Source of the DNA: UBA2653 sp964572685
GTDB taxonomy: Bacteria; Pseudomonadota; Gammaproteobacteria; Legionellales; Legionellaceae
Reading direction: 5' to 3'
Assembly: GCA_964572685.1 (NCBI GenBank)
Contig: CAZNFJ010000005.1
Coordinates: 1-58,537, forward strand
Length of the DNA stretch: 58,537 nucleotides
Of the stretch, positions 42,368 through 50,191 are shown one piece after another. Every line of letters begins with the position of its first letter. Position 1 is the first letter of the stretch. The position numbers and the translations under genes are program-made. The notes below the pieces were generated by a model. It was not told the DNA's origin. It made no database searches and worked only from the letters and a program-made list of their open reading frames with translations.

Positions 42368-43239
42368 AGAACCTCAATCATTTGAAGACTTTGTTTAGTG
42401 AGTTTCGCCAATAGATTGGCTAATGTCGTTTTTAAATTTTTACGATCGACTATCATATCAATGTGACCATGCTCTAATAAAAACTCACTACGCTGGAAAC
42501 CTTCTGGTAGAGTTTGTCTCACTGTTTGTTCAATAACTCTTGGGCCTGCAAAACCAATCAACGCATTAGGTTCTGCGATAATTACATCACCAAGGCTTGC
42601 AAAACTTGCAGAAACTCCCCCCATGGTAGGGTCGGTCATAACGACTATAAAAGGTAAACCCGCATCGGATAACTTGGTCAAAGCCGCTGAGGTTTTGGCC
42701 ATTTGCATCAAGGAAAATAAACCTTCTTGCATACGCGCCCCACCGCTTGCAGTGACACAAACAAGGCCACAATAATCACGCAGTGCCTCTTCAACAGCTT
42801 TCACAAACTTATCTCCGACTGTCGCTCCCATCGAACCACCCATAAAACCAAATTCAAACACACTTAAAAGAACAGGTATTTGATGCATTTTGCCTTTTAC
42901 AACCACCAAGGCTTCTTGTTCCCCTGTTTGTTTCTGCGCTTGAGTAATGCGGTCTTTATATTTTTTGGAGTCCTTAAATTTTAATCGATCTATGGGCTCT
43001 AATTCAGCTGCAATTTCAACTTGCCCTTCGGAATCCAACAGACTTTCAATGCGGTCTCTAGCGTTGATGCGATGATGATGCCCACACTTGGCACACACCC
43101 CAAGATTTTTTTCCAAATCCAAACGATAAAGAACCTCCTGGCATCCCAGACACTTAATCCAGACCCCCTCAGGAATGTCTTTTTTTCGAGAAGTTTGTGG
43201 CCGAATTTTTTCAGGAAAAATCTTTTTAAACCAACTCAT
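42364..43239 (-). CDS. accD: Acetyl-CoA carboxylase carboxyltransferase subunit beta
   Basis: Beta subunit of the carboxyltransferase that works with AccA. The N-terminal zinc ribbon has four cysteines, CLGCQEVLYR and CAKCGHHHRIN, near residues 30-56. The crotonase-like core follows with VTASGGARMQEGLFSLMQMA near 159-178 and TDPTMGGVSASFASLGDVII near 193-212. The end ALIGFAGPRVIEQT near 216-229 is typical. At 291 residues the length is usual. First gene of accD-folC-dedD-cvpA, a conserved order. Confidence 0.97.
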   Translation of the reverse strand: MSWFKKIFPEKIRPQTSRKKDIPEGVWIKCLGCQEVLYRLDLEKNLGVCAKCGHHHRINARDRIESLLDSEGQVEIAAELEPIDRLKFKDSKKYKDRITQAQKQTGEQEALVVVKGKMHQIPVLLSVFEFGFMGGSMGATVGDKFVKAVEEALRDYCGLVCVTASGGARMQEGLFSLMQMAKTSAALTKLSDAGLPFIVVMTDPTMGGVSASFASLGDVIIAEPNALIGFAGPRVIEQTVRQTLPEGFQRSEFLLEHGHIDMIVDRKNLKTTLANLLAKLTKQSLQMIEVL

Positions 43240-43320
43240 GTTTTTATGCTCAATTTGAATTTAATGATTCATTATACCCGAAACACACTATGAATTAGAA
43301 GAGTGAAAAACCCTCAAGTT

Positions 43321-43326
43321 TTGACA
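43321..43326 (+). promoter_or_regulatory. Consensus -35 box upstream of the EnhA-like gene
   Basis: TTGACA is a perfect -35 hexamer about 45 bases upstream of the ATG at 43371. The expected -10 position 17-20 bases later is weak (AATTAG or TAGAGA), so the promoter may need an activator. Confidence 0.35.
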
Positions 43327-43370
43327 AAAATGGTCGATATTTCAATTAGAGATCATCATCAAGTACTATC

Positions 43371-44084
43371 ATGAACAAATCACTTTCTTTAATTTTAGCT
43401 CTATTGATGACATTCACGCTGCAAAATTGCTGGGCCTTGTATGGCGAACAATTCTGCAACCAAGCGGATTTTCATTGTATTCATGTGAAGTCCGGGGACT
43501 CTTGGGAGTCATTATTTTCAGATCCCAATCAAATAGATTTGGTACAAAGAATTAATCGACTAAACATTCATCTGCGTTCAGGCATGACTTTGGCTATTCC
43601 CAATAATCTTGAACAACTGACCATTTACGATATTTCTCCTTTCCCTCGATTTATTCCTGCTTCTGGTGAAAAAAGCATTTATGTTGATCAAAAAAAACTC
43701 GCGTGGGCAGCATATAACCAACAAGGCGAATTGGTATGGTGGGGTCCTGCGTCTGGAGGAAGTGGTTTGTGTTCTGCTGATCAAGGAGATTGTTTAACAC
43801 CAGCGGGAACCTTTAGAATTATAAGAAAAAATGACGAAACTTGTGTTTCAACTGTTTTCCCCAAGCGCGCTAATGGTGAAAGTGGCGGCGCCATCATGCC
43901 TTATTGCATGCACTTTTGGCGAGGTTATGCACTTCATGGTAGTGAAGATGTTCCAGGAAAAGCTGCAAGTCATGGTTGTGTGCGCTTATTTATTCAAGAT
44001 GCGCGCTGGCTCAATGAAGAATTTATTGACCTACCCGGTGCCGGTGGAAAAGTTGGAACACAGGTAGTCATTACTGAAAAATAG
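43371..44084 (+). CDS. L,D-transpeptidase, EnhA-like (YkuD domain)
   Basis: Exported enzyme that forms 3-3 peptidoglycan crosslinks or attaches lipoproteins. Residues 1-22 form a signal peptide ending NCWA. A degenerate LysM-like part, FHCIHVKSGDSWESLFSDPN near 34-53, is followed by the YkuD catalytic domain. The active-site motif HGSEDVPGKAASHGCVRLF near 187-205 holds the catalytic Cys and His. Legionella EnhA is a protein of this class, tied to entry into host cells; equating the two is inference. Convergent with rlpA, stops 5 bases apart. Confidence 0.85.
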   Translation: MNKSLSLILALLMTFTLQNCWALYGEQFCNQADFHCIHVKSGDSWESLFSDPNQIDLVQRINRLNIHLRSGMTLAIPNNLEQLTIYDISPFPRFIPASGEKSIYVDQKKLAWAAYNQQGELVWWGPASGGSGLCSADQGDCLTPAGTFRIIRKNDETCVSTVFPKRANGESGGAIMPYCMHFWRGYALHGSEDVPGKAASHGCVRLFIQDARWLNEEFIDLPGAGGKVGTQVVITEK

Positions 44085-44089
44085 TATCA

Positions 44090-44899
44090 TTATTTGGTCA
44101 AAGTAAAGGCTCCACGAATACCATGACGAGACAAGACTTTTTTCATTTGTTCACTCTCACTGGTTGATGAAAATGGTCCAATTTGAACCAGATATCGACC
44201 TCTGACATGCAAAATTTGAATAGGTGATGAACTCATCTTCGATAGTTTGTGTTTAAATTGCTGAGCTAAAACCCCGGATTGAAAAGCCCCCGCTTGTAGG
44301 AAATAATGACCCACTCGAGCTGTAGGGCGTGAAGGCCAGGAAGGACTCACTGCTTCAATTTCAACCGGCGCTGTTCCTTTGGGAAAAATACCCAATTTGA
44401 CGGATGCACCGTAGGATAAATCAATTAATCTATCTTGATGAAATGGGCCTCGGTCATTCACACGCACTATAATTGAACGACCATTCTGTAAATTGGTCAC
44501 GCGTAAATAACATGGTATAGGTAAGGTGCGATGCGCAGCTGTGAGTGCATACATATCATAAGGCTCGCCACTGGAAGTTCTTTGTTGATGAAATTTGCTC
44601 GCGTACCATGATGCATTTCCACGAGCACGATAACCTTTTGCTGTACGTTGTACATAATAGGTTTTTCCAGCAACACGGTAACTAGGCGGATTCCCATATT
44701 TACTTAAGGGTTCATTTTTAGGGACTATGGCTTTAAAAAAAGTAGGGATAGGTCCATGGGGGGCAAAATCTTGTAAAATGCTATAACGCCCAGGTTGCAA
44801 TTCCTTTGAGGATGGTGTTTGACGAACGGGTGTGGTTTGACAAGCTGTTAAAATCGCAAGCACAGCACAGACTATCCCTGTTTTGATGCATAATCTCAT
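44090..44899 (-). CDS. rlpA: Septal-ring lipoprotein RlpA (lytic transglycosylase) with SPOR domain
   Basis: Outer-membrane lipoprotein that cleaves denuded glycan at the division septum. The signal ends in the lipobox LTAC with Cys20. The double-psi barrel has ARGNASWYASKFHQQRTSSG near residues 91-110, YALTAAHRTLPI and VRVNDRGPFHQDRLIDLS near 145-162 with the catalytic Asp. The C-terminal 75 residues form a SPOR domain with YFLQAGAFQSGVLAQQFKHK. At 269 residues it lies in the family range. dacC lies a few kilobases away beyond the ankyrin-SET gene. Confidence 0.93.
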   Translation of the reverse strand: MRLCIKTGIVCAVLAILTACQTTPVRQTPSSKELQPGRYSILQDFAPHGPIPTFFKAIVPKNEPLSKYGNPPSYRVAGKTYYVQRTAKGYRARGNASWYASKFHQQRTSSGEPYDMYALTAAHRTLPIPCYLRVTNLQNGRSIIVRVNDRGPFHQDRLIDLSYGASVKLGIFPKGTAPVEIEAVSPSWPSRPTARVGHYFLQAGAFQSGVLAQQFKHKLSKMSSSPIQILHVRGRYLVQIGPFSSTSESEQMKKVLSRHGIRGAFTLTK

Positions 44900-45001
44900 A
44901 AAAAGTTCCGATCTTTGATTTCATCATATTGTACCTAAAGCCAGAAAAATCTCCAAAAAAATTTACTGAACAAAAAACCGCTCAAAAGGTCTCTTTAAGC
45001 A

Positions 45002-45007
45002 TATAAT
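45002..45007 (+). promoter_or_regulatory. TATAAT box of the ankyrin-SET gene
   Basis: A perfect -10 hexamer stands 29 bases upstream of ATG 45036, which has an AAAAGG ribosome site at 45024-45029. No clear -35 was seen. This pair of signals marks 45036 as the original gene start. Confidence 0.45.
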
Positions 45008-45035
45008 ATATATAATTAGAACCAAAAGGTTTTTA

Positions 45036-45146
45036 ATGACGCAAGAATCCAGAATTGAAGTTTTTCTTAACAACATAGAATCAATGGATATTGATACATT
45101 AAAACAAATTGATGTCACAAGTCTTATAAAAATGAAATTAATTTAG
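45036..45146 (+). pseudogene. Frameshifted 5' fragment of the ankyrin-SET gene
   Basis: ATG 45036 with an AAAAGG ribosome site opens 36 codons (MTQESRIEVFLNNIESMDID, then TLKQIDVTSLIKMKLI) to a TAG at 45144. The frame used by the long ankyrin-SET gene is different by one position and reads KSYKNEINLVNTNYSGLTLI through this area. The fragment aligns with the start of the internal super-repeat in the long gene (AIETENTHLISN). A single-base indel between about 45098 and 45140, most likely in the A-run near 45128, separates the two. Confidence 0.6.
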
Positions 45147-45166
45147 TCAATACAAATTATTCAGGC

Positions 45167-47944
45167 TTGACACTTATTCATCTTACAACAATGTTCAATA
45201 AAATTAACATATTAAAAAAACTTCATCTTTTGCAATTTGACTTTGAAAAAAATGTAGGACCAAACAACACATTTTCTTCTTTTGAACCGATTCACTTGTG
45301 TTATAACCATAAAGATAGCAAAACGCTAGATTTTTTATCTAAATATCTGAAGATTCAACTCACCACCCCCACGGAATGGGGAGAAAATAAAGGCTTAACA
45401 CTTGCTCATCTAGCTGTTTTTAATAATAATGTGTTTGTTTTAAACTATTTGCAAAAGCACCAAGTTAATCTTAATCAACCCCTTTTTACTGGAAAATATC
45501 AAGGATACCAGCTTCTTGATCTAGCCATTTTGTCCAAAGCAACAGAGTGCGTTGAATTTTTAATCGCACATTATTCTGATTGGAATCTATCTAGCTTGAA
45601 TGCCGAAAATATTGATTACTTTAGAAAAATTGAAGAAAATCACTTAAAAGAGAAACATCTATTTTATCAAGCTATAGAAACAGAAAATACCCATTTGATT
45701 TCAAACTTTTATGAGTATAAACCCTGGCTTTTTGAAATCCCCCTTCTAGATGAAGAACTGCCTGGATTTAACGCCATTTATATCGCAATTCTAAAAAGAA
45801 AATTCAATTCATTAAAACAAATCGAACAACTGGGCTTGGATTTTCAAGAGCCTATTTTAAATATTTTAAATTTTAATCCTATCCATTTTGGTTCTTGGCT
45901 CAATGTAACTTTTATTACATCATTATTTCATAAGTTAAATATTTCCCTGAATACACCGATTCAAACGGGTAATTTCCAAGATTTGACTTTAGCACATTTA
46001 GCAACTATTCGACAAAACACTCATGTTTTACATTTTTTACAACAGAATAACATTGATCTCAATCAATCTATACAAGATGGCCCTTACCAGGGCATGTGCC
46101 CTTTCGATTTCGCCATACAAGAAAAACAGTTAGAATTGTCAATGTTTTTTACAGTACATGGTTGCATTTGGACTCCAAGCATCAATATTCAACACATTAA
46201 TTTTTTAGAATCGGTATTCAACCAAACCACAAAACAACAGTTGCAAATCCAAGCTGCTATTGAAGTCCAAAACCTCGATAAGATCAACGCCTATTATCAG
46301 GCTCGTCCATGGTTTTTTTATGCTTCAATAATACAAGGGTTCTTTAAAGGATTTAACCTTATTCATCTTGCAACGTTCAACCAATCTTTAGAAGTTCTAG
46401 AAAGATTTCATCAGTTAAATTTAGATTTTCGCAAAACCAGTAAAGATGACGCTTATTGTTCATATTTTGAACCGATAAACCTTTGTTTTGCACATAAAGA
46501 TACCAAAATACTTCAGTTTTTCCATGAATTAAATATTCCATTGGATACAGCGATTGAAGCCGGACCTCATCAAGATATGACACTTGCTGATCTTGCTGCT
46601 AAAAATGGCAATATTCTAATATTAACCTATTTAAATCAGCAAAACCCATCTATCATCCCAGAAATAGATATTACTGAAGCAGATGAATATCGACCTGCTA
46701 AAATTTCCCGCACTCTAGCTCATCATCATCTAACGAATTCTTTGGATGAAACACCGTCTCATTTAAGAGGAATTGAGCACTATTGGATTTCTGATAAAGA
46801 AAAAATGCAAACATTTTGTACGATCAGAAATTTAAATTATGTAGCACAAACCAAACAACAATATATTAAACACGAAAAAAGTATGTATTTGGCGCAATGC
46901 GCCAAATTAAGTCAAGGTTCTCATAATCAGTTTTATGGCATCTATACCGCTAAAGATATTCCAGAAGGGATTGTTTTAGGAGAGTACCTCGGAGAAAGAA
47001 TCACTTCTAAACAAGCCGATGAAAAAGCCCAAAAAGGCCACAATATCAGCTATAATTTTAACATCGACAAAAGATACGTCATTGATGGACTCATACATCG
47101 CTCCTGGACTGCATTCATCAACTCTTGTAGTTGTTATGAACAAGGAAATGTTGAGGTATATCTCTCTAAGGATAAATCAGGTTCTCATTTACTGTTTAAA
47201 AGCAAAAAACCCATTCAAGCTCACGAACAATTGTTATATTATTATGGCGATGACTATGAATTTGATGCAAACCTTCTAAGATTTCTCAATCCACGTGACT
47301 CATTTCTAGAATCTCAGGATATTTACACCCAAAATAAGCAAGGATATCAAGAAACTGCCACTATTGATGCCAGCTTATGCGAACACTTAAATATTCCGAC
47401 AGACAGTTTGTTTTTACAACCAAAAATAGATACTCAAGATGCAAATCTTCCCCTTTTGCAACTGAATGATAAACAAAAGCCTATTTCACAATATGCCCAA
47501 GAAAATTTAACACCGCTGATGATTGCTTGTTGGCTTGCTTTAAAAACTCAAATTCAAAAATTGATTCGTAGAAAAGCTCTCATCGATATGCAAGCTAGTA
47601 TTTCTGGAAAAACCGCTATTGAATTTTTAATACTTTCTCCTCATACAACAGAGTCCATCAAACTTCAAATTCTGAAACAACTGGTTAATGTTAATAATGC
47701 TCATACACTTGTTATCACAAGCCAAACATCCTTTAGTGCAATATACTACGCTATTGAGCAAAAACACCTTAATATTGTTAAGTATTTGATTGAGGAATTT
47801 AATCATCTTTGTCACTTCCACGAACTTCGAGATGATGAAGACCGCTCCATCTCTGATTATGCAAAAGCAATTGATTCTCAAGAATGTAGTGAATATCTCC
47901 AAGAAAATAGCAATCCTCGCAAAAGAAAATCAAGTTGTATCTAA
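45167..47944 (+). CDS. Ankyrin-SET-ankyrin protein, candidate histone/protein methyltransferase effector
   Basis: A 925-residue frame from a TTG at 45167. Residues 1-500 carry a roughly 180-residue super-repeat three times, built from ankyrin units (GLTLAHLAVFNNN, DLTLAHLATIRQN, DMTLADLAAKNGN). Residues about 570-700 form a SET domain: GIYTAKDIPEGIVLGEYLGE, AFINSCSCYEQGNVEV in place of the usual FINHSC core, and EQLLYYYGDDYEFD. Residues about 770-900 hold further ankyrin-like repeats. No signal peptide. SET plus ankyrin recalls Legionella LegAS4/RomA, which modifies host histones; that function is inferred here. The true start is probably the ATG at 45036 in another frame, so the gene may be damaged. 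Confidence 0.78.
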   Translation: MTLIHLTTMFNKINILKKLHLLQFDFEKNVGPNNTFSSFEPIHLCYNHKDSKTLDFLSKYLKIQLTTPTEWGENKGLTLAHLAVFNNNVFVLNYLQKHQVNLNQPLFTGKYQGYQLLDLAILSKATECVEFLIAHYSDWNLSSLNAENIDYFRKIEENHLKEKHLFYQAIETENTHLISNFYEYKPWLFEIPLLDEELPGFNAIYIAILKRKFNSLKQIEQLGLDFQEPILNILNFNPIHFGSWLNVTFITSLFHKLNISLNTPIQTGNFQDLTLAHLATIRQNTHVLHFLQQNNIDLNQSIQDGPYQGMCPFDFAIQEKQLELSMFFTVHGCIWTPSINIQHINFLESVFNQTTKQQLQIQAAIEVQNLDKINAYYQARPWFFYASIIQGFFKGFNLIHLATFNQSLEVLERFHQLNLDFRKTSKDDAYCSYFEPINLCFAHKDTKILQFFHELNIPLDTAIEAGPHQDMTLADLAAKNGNILILTYLNQQNPSIIPEIDITEADEYRPAKISRTLAHHHLTNSLDETPSHLRGIEHYWISDKEKMQTFCTIRNLNYVAQTKQQYIKHEKSMYLAQCAKLSQGSHNQFYGIYTAKDIPEGIVLGEYLGERITSKQADEKAQKGHNISYNFNIDKRYVIDGLIHRSWTAFINSCSCYEQGNVEVYLSKDKSGSHLLFKSKKPIQAHEQLLYYYGDDYEFDANLLRFLNPRDSFLESQDIYTQNKQGYQETATIDASLCEHLNIPTDSLFLQPKIDTQDANLPLLQLNDKQKPISQYAQENLTPLMIACWLALKTQIQKLIRRKALIDMQASISGKTAIEFLILSPHTTESIKLQILKQLVNVNNAHTLVITSQTSFSAIYYAIEQKHLNIVKYLIEEFNHLCHFHELRDDEDRSISDYAKAIDSQECSEYLQENSNPRKRKSSCI

Positions 47945-48033
47945 ATGTTAGATAAACGTTTGCAGACCTTGTAACCTATAAAAATTCATAAGATAATAAA
48001 GCATTTATCGATTTAGAATTAAAGGTGGCAAAC

Positions 48034-49260
48034 GTGAATCATTATAATAAATTACTCAGCATCTCTTTGCTCAGTCTCAGTCTTTCAACAGCGGTCATGG
48101 CTGAAGAGTACTTAACACCAACAACCCTTCCCTCAGCACAACCGATACCCGTAGCATCAGCCCCCATTGTCACCCCCAACCCGCCCACTCTTTCAGCGGA
48201 ATCTTATATTTTAATTGATGTGAATAGCGGCAAAATTTTAGCTGAAAAAAATAGTACGGCTCAAATGCCCCCTGCAAGTTTGACCAAGATGATGACACTT
48301 TATGTAATCTCCAATGCCTTGGCCAAAAATCAAATTCATTTGGCTGATCAAGTTCGTGTGAGTGAAGAGGCTTGGCGTACCGGTGGTTCGCGAATGTTTA
48401 TTAAGGTGGGCGATACGGTTAGTGTTGAAGATTTATTAAAGGGCATTATTGTTCACTCTGGAAATGATGCTTGTGTGGCCATGGCAGAACACGTCGGCAG
48501 CAGTGAATCCAGTTTTGCTGAAATGATGAATGAACAAGCAGCTCGTCTTGGCATGAGTGGCAGTCATTTCTCAGAAAGTACAGGTCTCCCTGATCCAAAC
48601 AATTACACCACTGCACGAGACTTGGCGATCTTAGGTTCAGCGCTAATCAAAGATTTTCCACAATACTATCATTGGTATAAACAAAAATGGTTTACTTACA
48701 ATGGTATCCGTCAACCCAATCGCAATCGATTGTTATGGAGAAACTCATACGTTGATGGTATTAAAACCGGACACACCAACGAAGCTGGCTTTTGTTTAGT
48801 CTCCTCAGCCCTGAAAGACAATATGCGACTTTTGGCTGTTGTGATGCATGCACCGACTGATTCAGCGCGCGCTGAAGATAGTCAGAAATTAATTAATTAT
48901 GGTTTTCGCTTCTTCGAAACGCATAAGGTCTATAACGCGGGTCAAAAAGTGAGTACCGTGAAGGTATTCAAAGGAAAACAAAATACCCTCAACATTGGAA
49001 TGTTACGGGATCATTATATTACTATTCCTACCGGACAATATAAAAAGATTAAACTCATCACCAAGGTACCCAATAATTTGATTGCCCCCATCCATAAAGG
49101 GGATAAGGTCGGTGAATTTGTAGTGCTGCTTGATCAAAAAGCTTTACAAACTCATCCTATTTATGCGCTAGATGATATTGAACAAGCCGGCATCTTTGGT
49201 CGTTTAAAAGATAGCATCAAACTGGCTATTTTTAACTTTATCAATAAACATCGCAGTTAA
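48034..49260 (+). CDS. dacC: D-alanyl-D-alanine carboxypeptidase (PBP5/6 type)
   Basis: Periplasmic enzyme that trims the terminal D-Ala of peptidoglycan pentapeptides. A GTG at 48034 has AAAGG 8 bases upstream; a GTG at 48025 is also possible. The signal peptide ends near VMA at residue 23. The three active-site motifs are present: SLTKMM (SxxK) near 75, SGNDAC (SxN) near 138 and KTGHTNEAGF (KTG) near 241. The PBP5-type C-terminal beta domain and an amphipathic anchor helix LKDSIKLAIFNFINKH follow. At 408 residues it is typical. It heads the conserved dacA-ybeD-lipB order. Confidence 0.93.
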   Translation: MNHYNKLLSISLLSLSLSTAVMAEEYLTPTTLPSAQPIPVASAPIVTPNPPTLSAESYILIDVNSGKILAEKNSTAQMPPASLTKMMTLYVISNALAKNQIHLADQVRVSEEAWRTGGSRMFIKVGDTVSVEDLLKGIIVHSGNDACVAMAEHVGSSESSFAEMMNEQAARLGMSGSHFSESTGLPDPNNYTTARDLAILGSALIKDFPQYYHWYKQKWFTYNGIRQPNRNRLLWRNSYVDGIKTGHTNEAGFCLVSSALKDNMRLLAVVMHAPTDSARAEDSQKLINYGFRFFETHKVYNAGQKVSTVKVFKGKQNTLNIGMLRDHYITIPTGQYKKIKLITKVPNNLIAPIHKGDKVGEFVVLLDQKALQTHPIYALDDIEQAGIFGRLKDSIKLAIFNFINKHRS

Positions 49261-49265
49261 TCATT

Positions 49266-49282
49266 GAGCGGCCTAGCCGCTC
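49266..49282 (+). terminator. GC-rich hairpin between dacC and ybeD
   Basis: GAGCGGC, loop CTA, GCCGCTC forms a perfect 7-bp stem followed by TTTAG. It ends 13 bases before the ybeD ATG and just upstream of an AGAGG ribosome site. It could act as a weak terminator or attenuator after dacC. Confidence 0.5.
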
Positions 49283-49295
49283 TTTAGAGGTTCTT

Positions 49296-49553
49296 ATGAA
49301 TGAACATTCACTATATCCGGCTAAAATTGCTGTCAAAGTTTTTATAGATCATCAACCTTCACTCAAAGATGAAATCAGCGATATCGTGAAAAATGCTTTT
49401 CCTGCATTATCAGAAAAAGATATCAGCTGCACAGAGAGTACAAATCAAAAATATTTGTCCATCACGTATATCATCGATGTACAAGAAAAGGAAGATATTG
49501 AAAAATTATATCAAACGTTAAGCCATCATCCGAACGTCAAAATGGTGCTGTAA
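49296..49553 (+). CDS. ybeD: DUF493 family protein YbeD
   Basis: An 85-residue cytoplasmic protein of the YbeD family, an ACT-like fold found next to lipB and thought to take part in lipoate-linked regulation. The strands PAKIAVKVFIDHQPSLKDEI and YLSITYIIDVQEKEDIEKLY, and the end LSHHPNVKMVL, match the family. An AGAGG ribosome site lies 6 bases upstream. The stop overlaps the lipB start by 1 base. Context between dacC and lipB supports the call strongly. Confidence 0.88.
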   Translation: MNEHSLYPAKIAVKVFIDHQPSLKDEISDIVKNAFPALSEKDISCTESTNQKYLSITYIIDVQEKEDIEKLYQTLSHHPNVKMVL

Positions 49554-50191
49554 TGTTGATCATTCGTGATTTAGGGATAAGAGATTATAAAGAAGTCTTT
49601 GAGAGCATGAAAGACTTTACCCTTCATCGAAATGATAATACCTGTGATGAAATCTGGCTATTGGAACATCACCCGGTTTTTACTCAAGGACAAGCCGGAA
49701 AACCCGAGCATGTCTTCCATCGCGGAAATATTCCCATCGTACAATCGGACAGAGGTGGTCAAGTAACTTACCATGGCCCAGGGCAACTTGTGGCATATTT
49801 TTTACTCAATTGTCAACAAAACCAAATTGGTATCAAACAGCTGGTGCAAGGGATTGAACAACTCACCATCGATATTTTGCAATCCTACAATATCTTAGGG
49901 CATACGCTTTGTGGCGCCCCAGGTGTCTATGTAGAAGGACACAAGATTGCTTCTCTTGGCCTTCGCATCAAAAATCATTGCAGTTATCATGGTCTGTCTT
50001 TAAACGTCAACATGGATTTAACGCCTTTTCAAGACATTAATCCATGTGGATATGACAAAATGAAAATGACACAAATTCACACATTTTCACCCAATACTCA
50101 AATCCAGGACGTCAAAAATCAATTGATTGAAAGTCTATTTCAATTCCTACATCAGGATAAGCTCTTCAAGGATGTCTCATGTTCAACCTAG
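49553..50191 (+). CDS. lipB: Octanoyltransferase LipB
   Basis: Moves octanoate from acyl carrier protein to lipoyl domains in lipoate synthesis. RGGQVTYHGPGQLVAYFLLN near residues 64-83 is the substrate lid and catalytic Lys region, with GAPGVYVEGHKIASLGLRIK near 122-141 holding the Lys. SYHGLSLNVNMDLTPF near 144-159 is the end of the site; the catalytic Cys in INPCGYDKMKMTQI near 162-175 is present. At 212 residues it is typical. It overlaps the next gene by 13 bases; lipA is not here. Confidence 0.95.
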   Translation: MLIIRDLGIRDYKEVFESMKDFTLHRNDNTCDEIWLLEHHPVFTQGQAGKPEHVFHRGNIPIVQSDRGGQVTYHGPGQLVAYFLLNCQQNQIGIKQLVQGIEQLTIDILQSYNILGHTLCGAPGVYVEGHKIASLGLRIKNHCSYHGLSLNVNMDLTPFQDINPCGYDKMKMTQIHTFSPNTQIQDVKNQLIESLFQFLHQDKLFKDVSCST

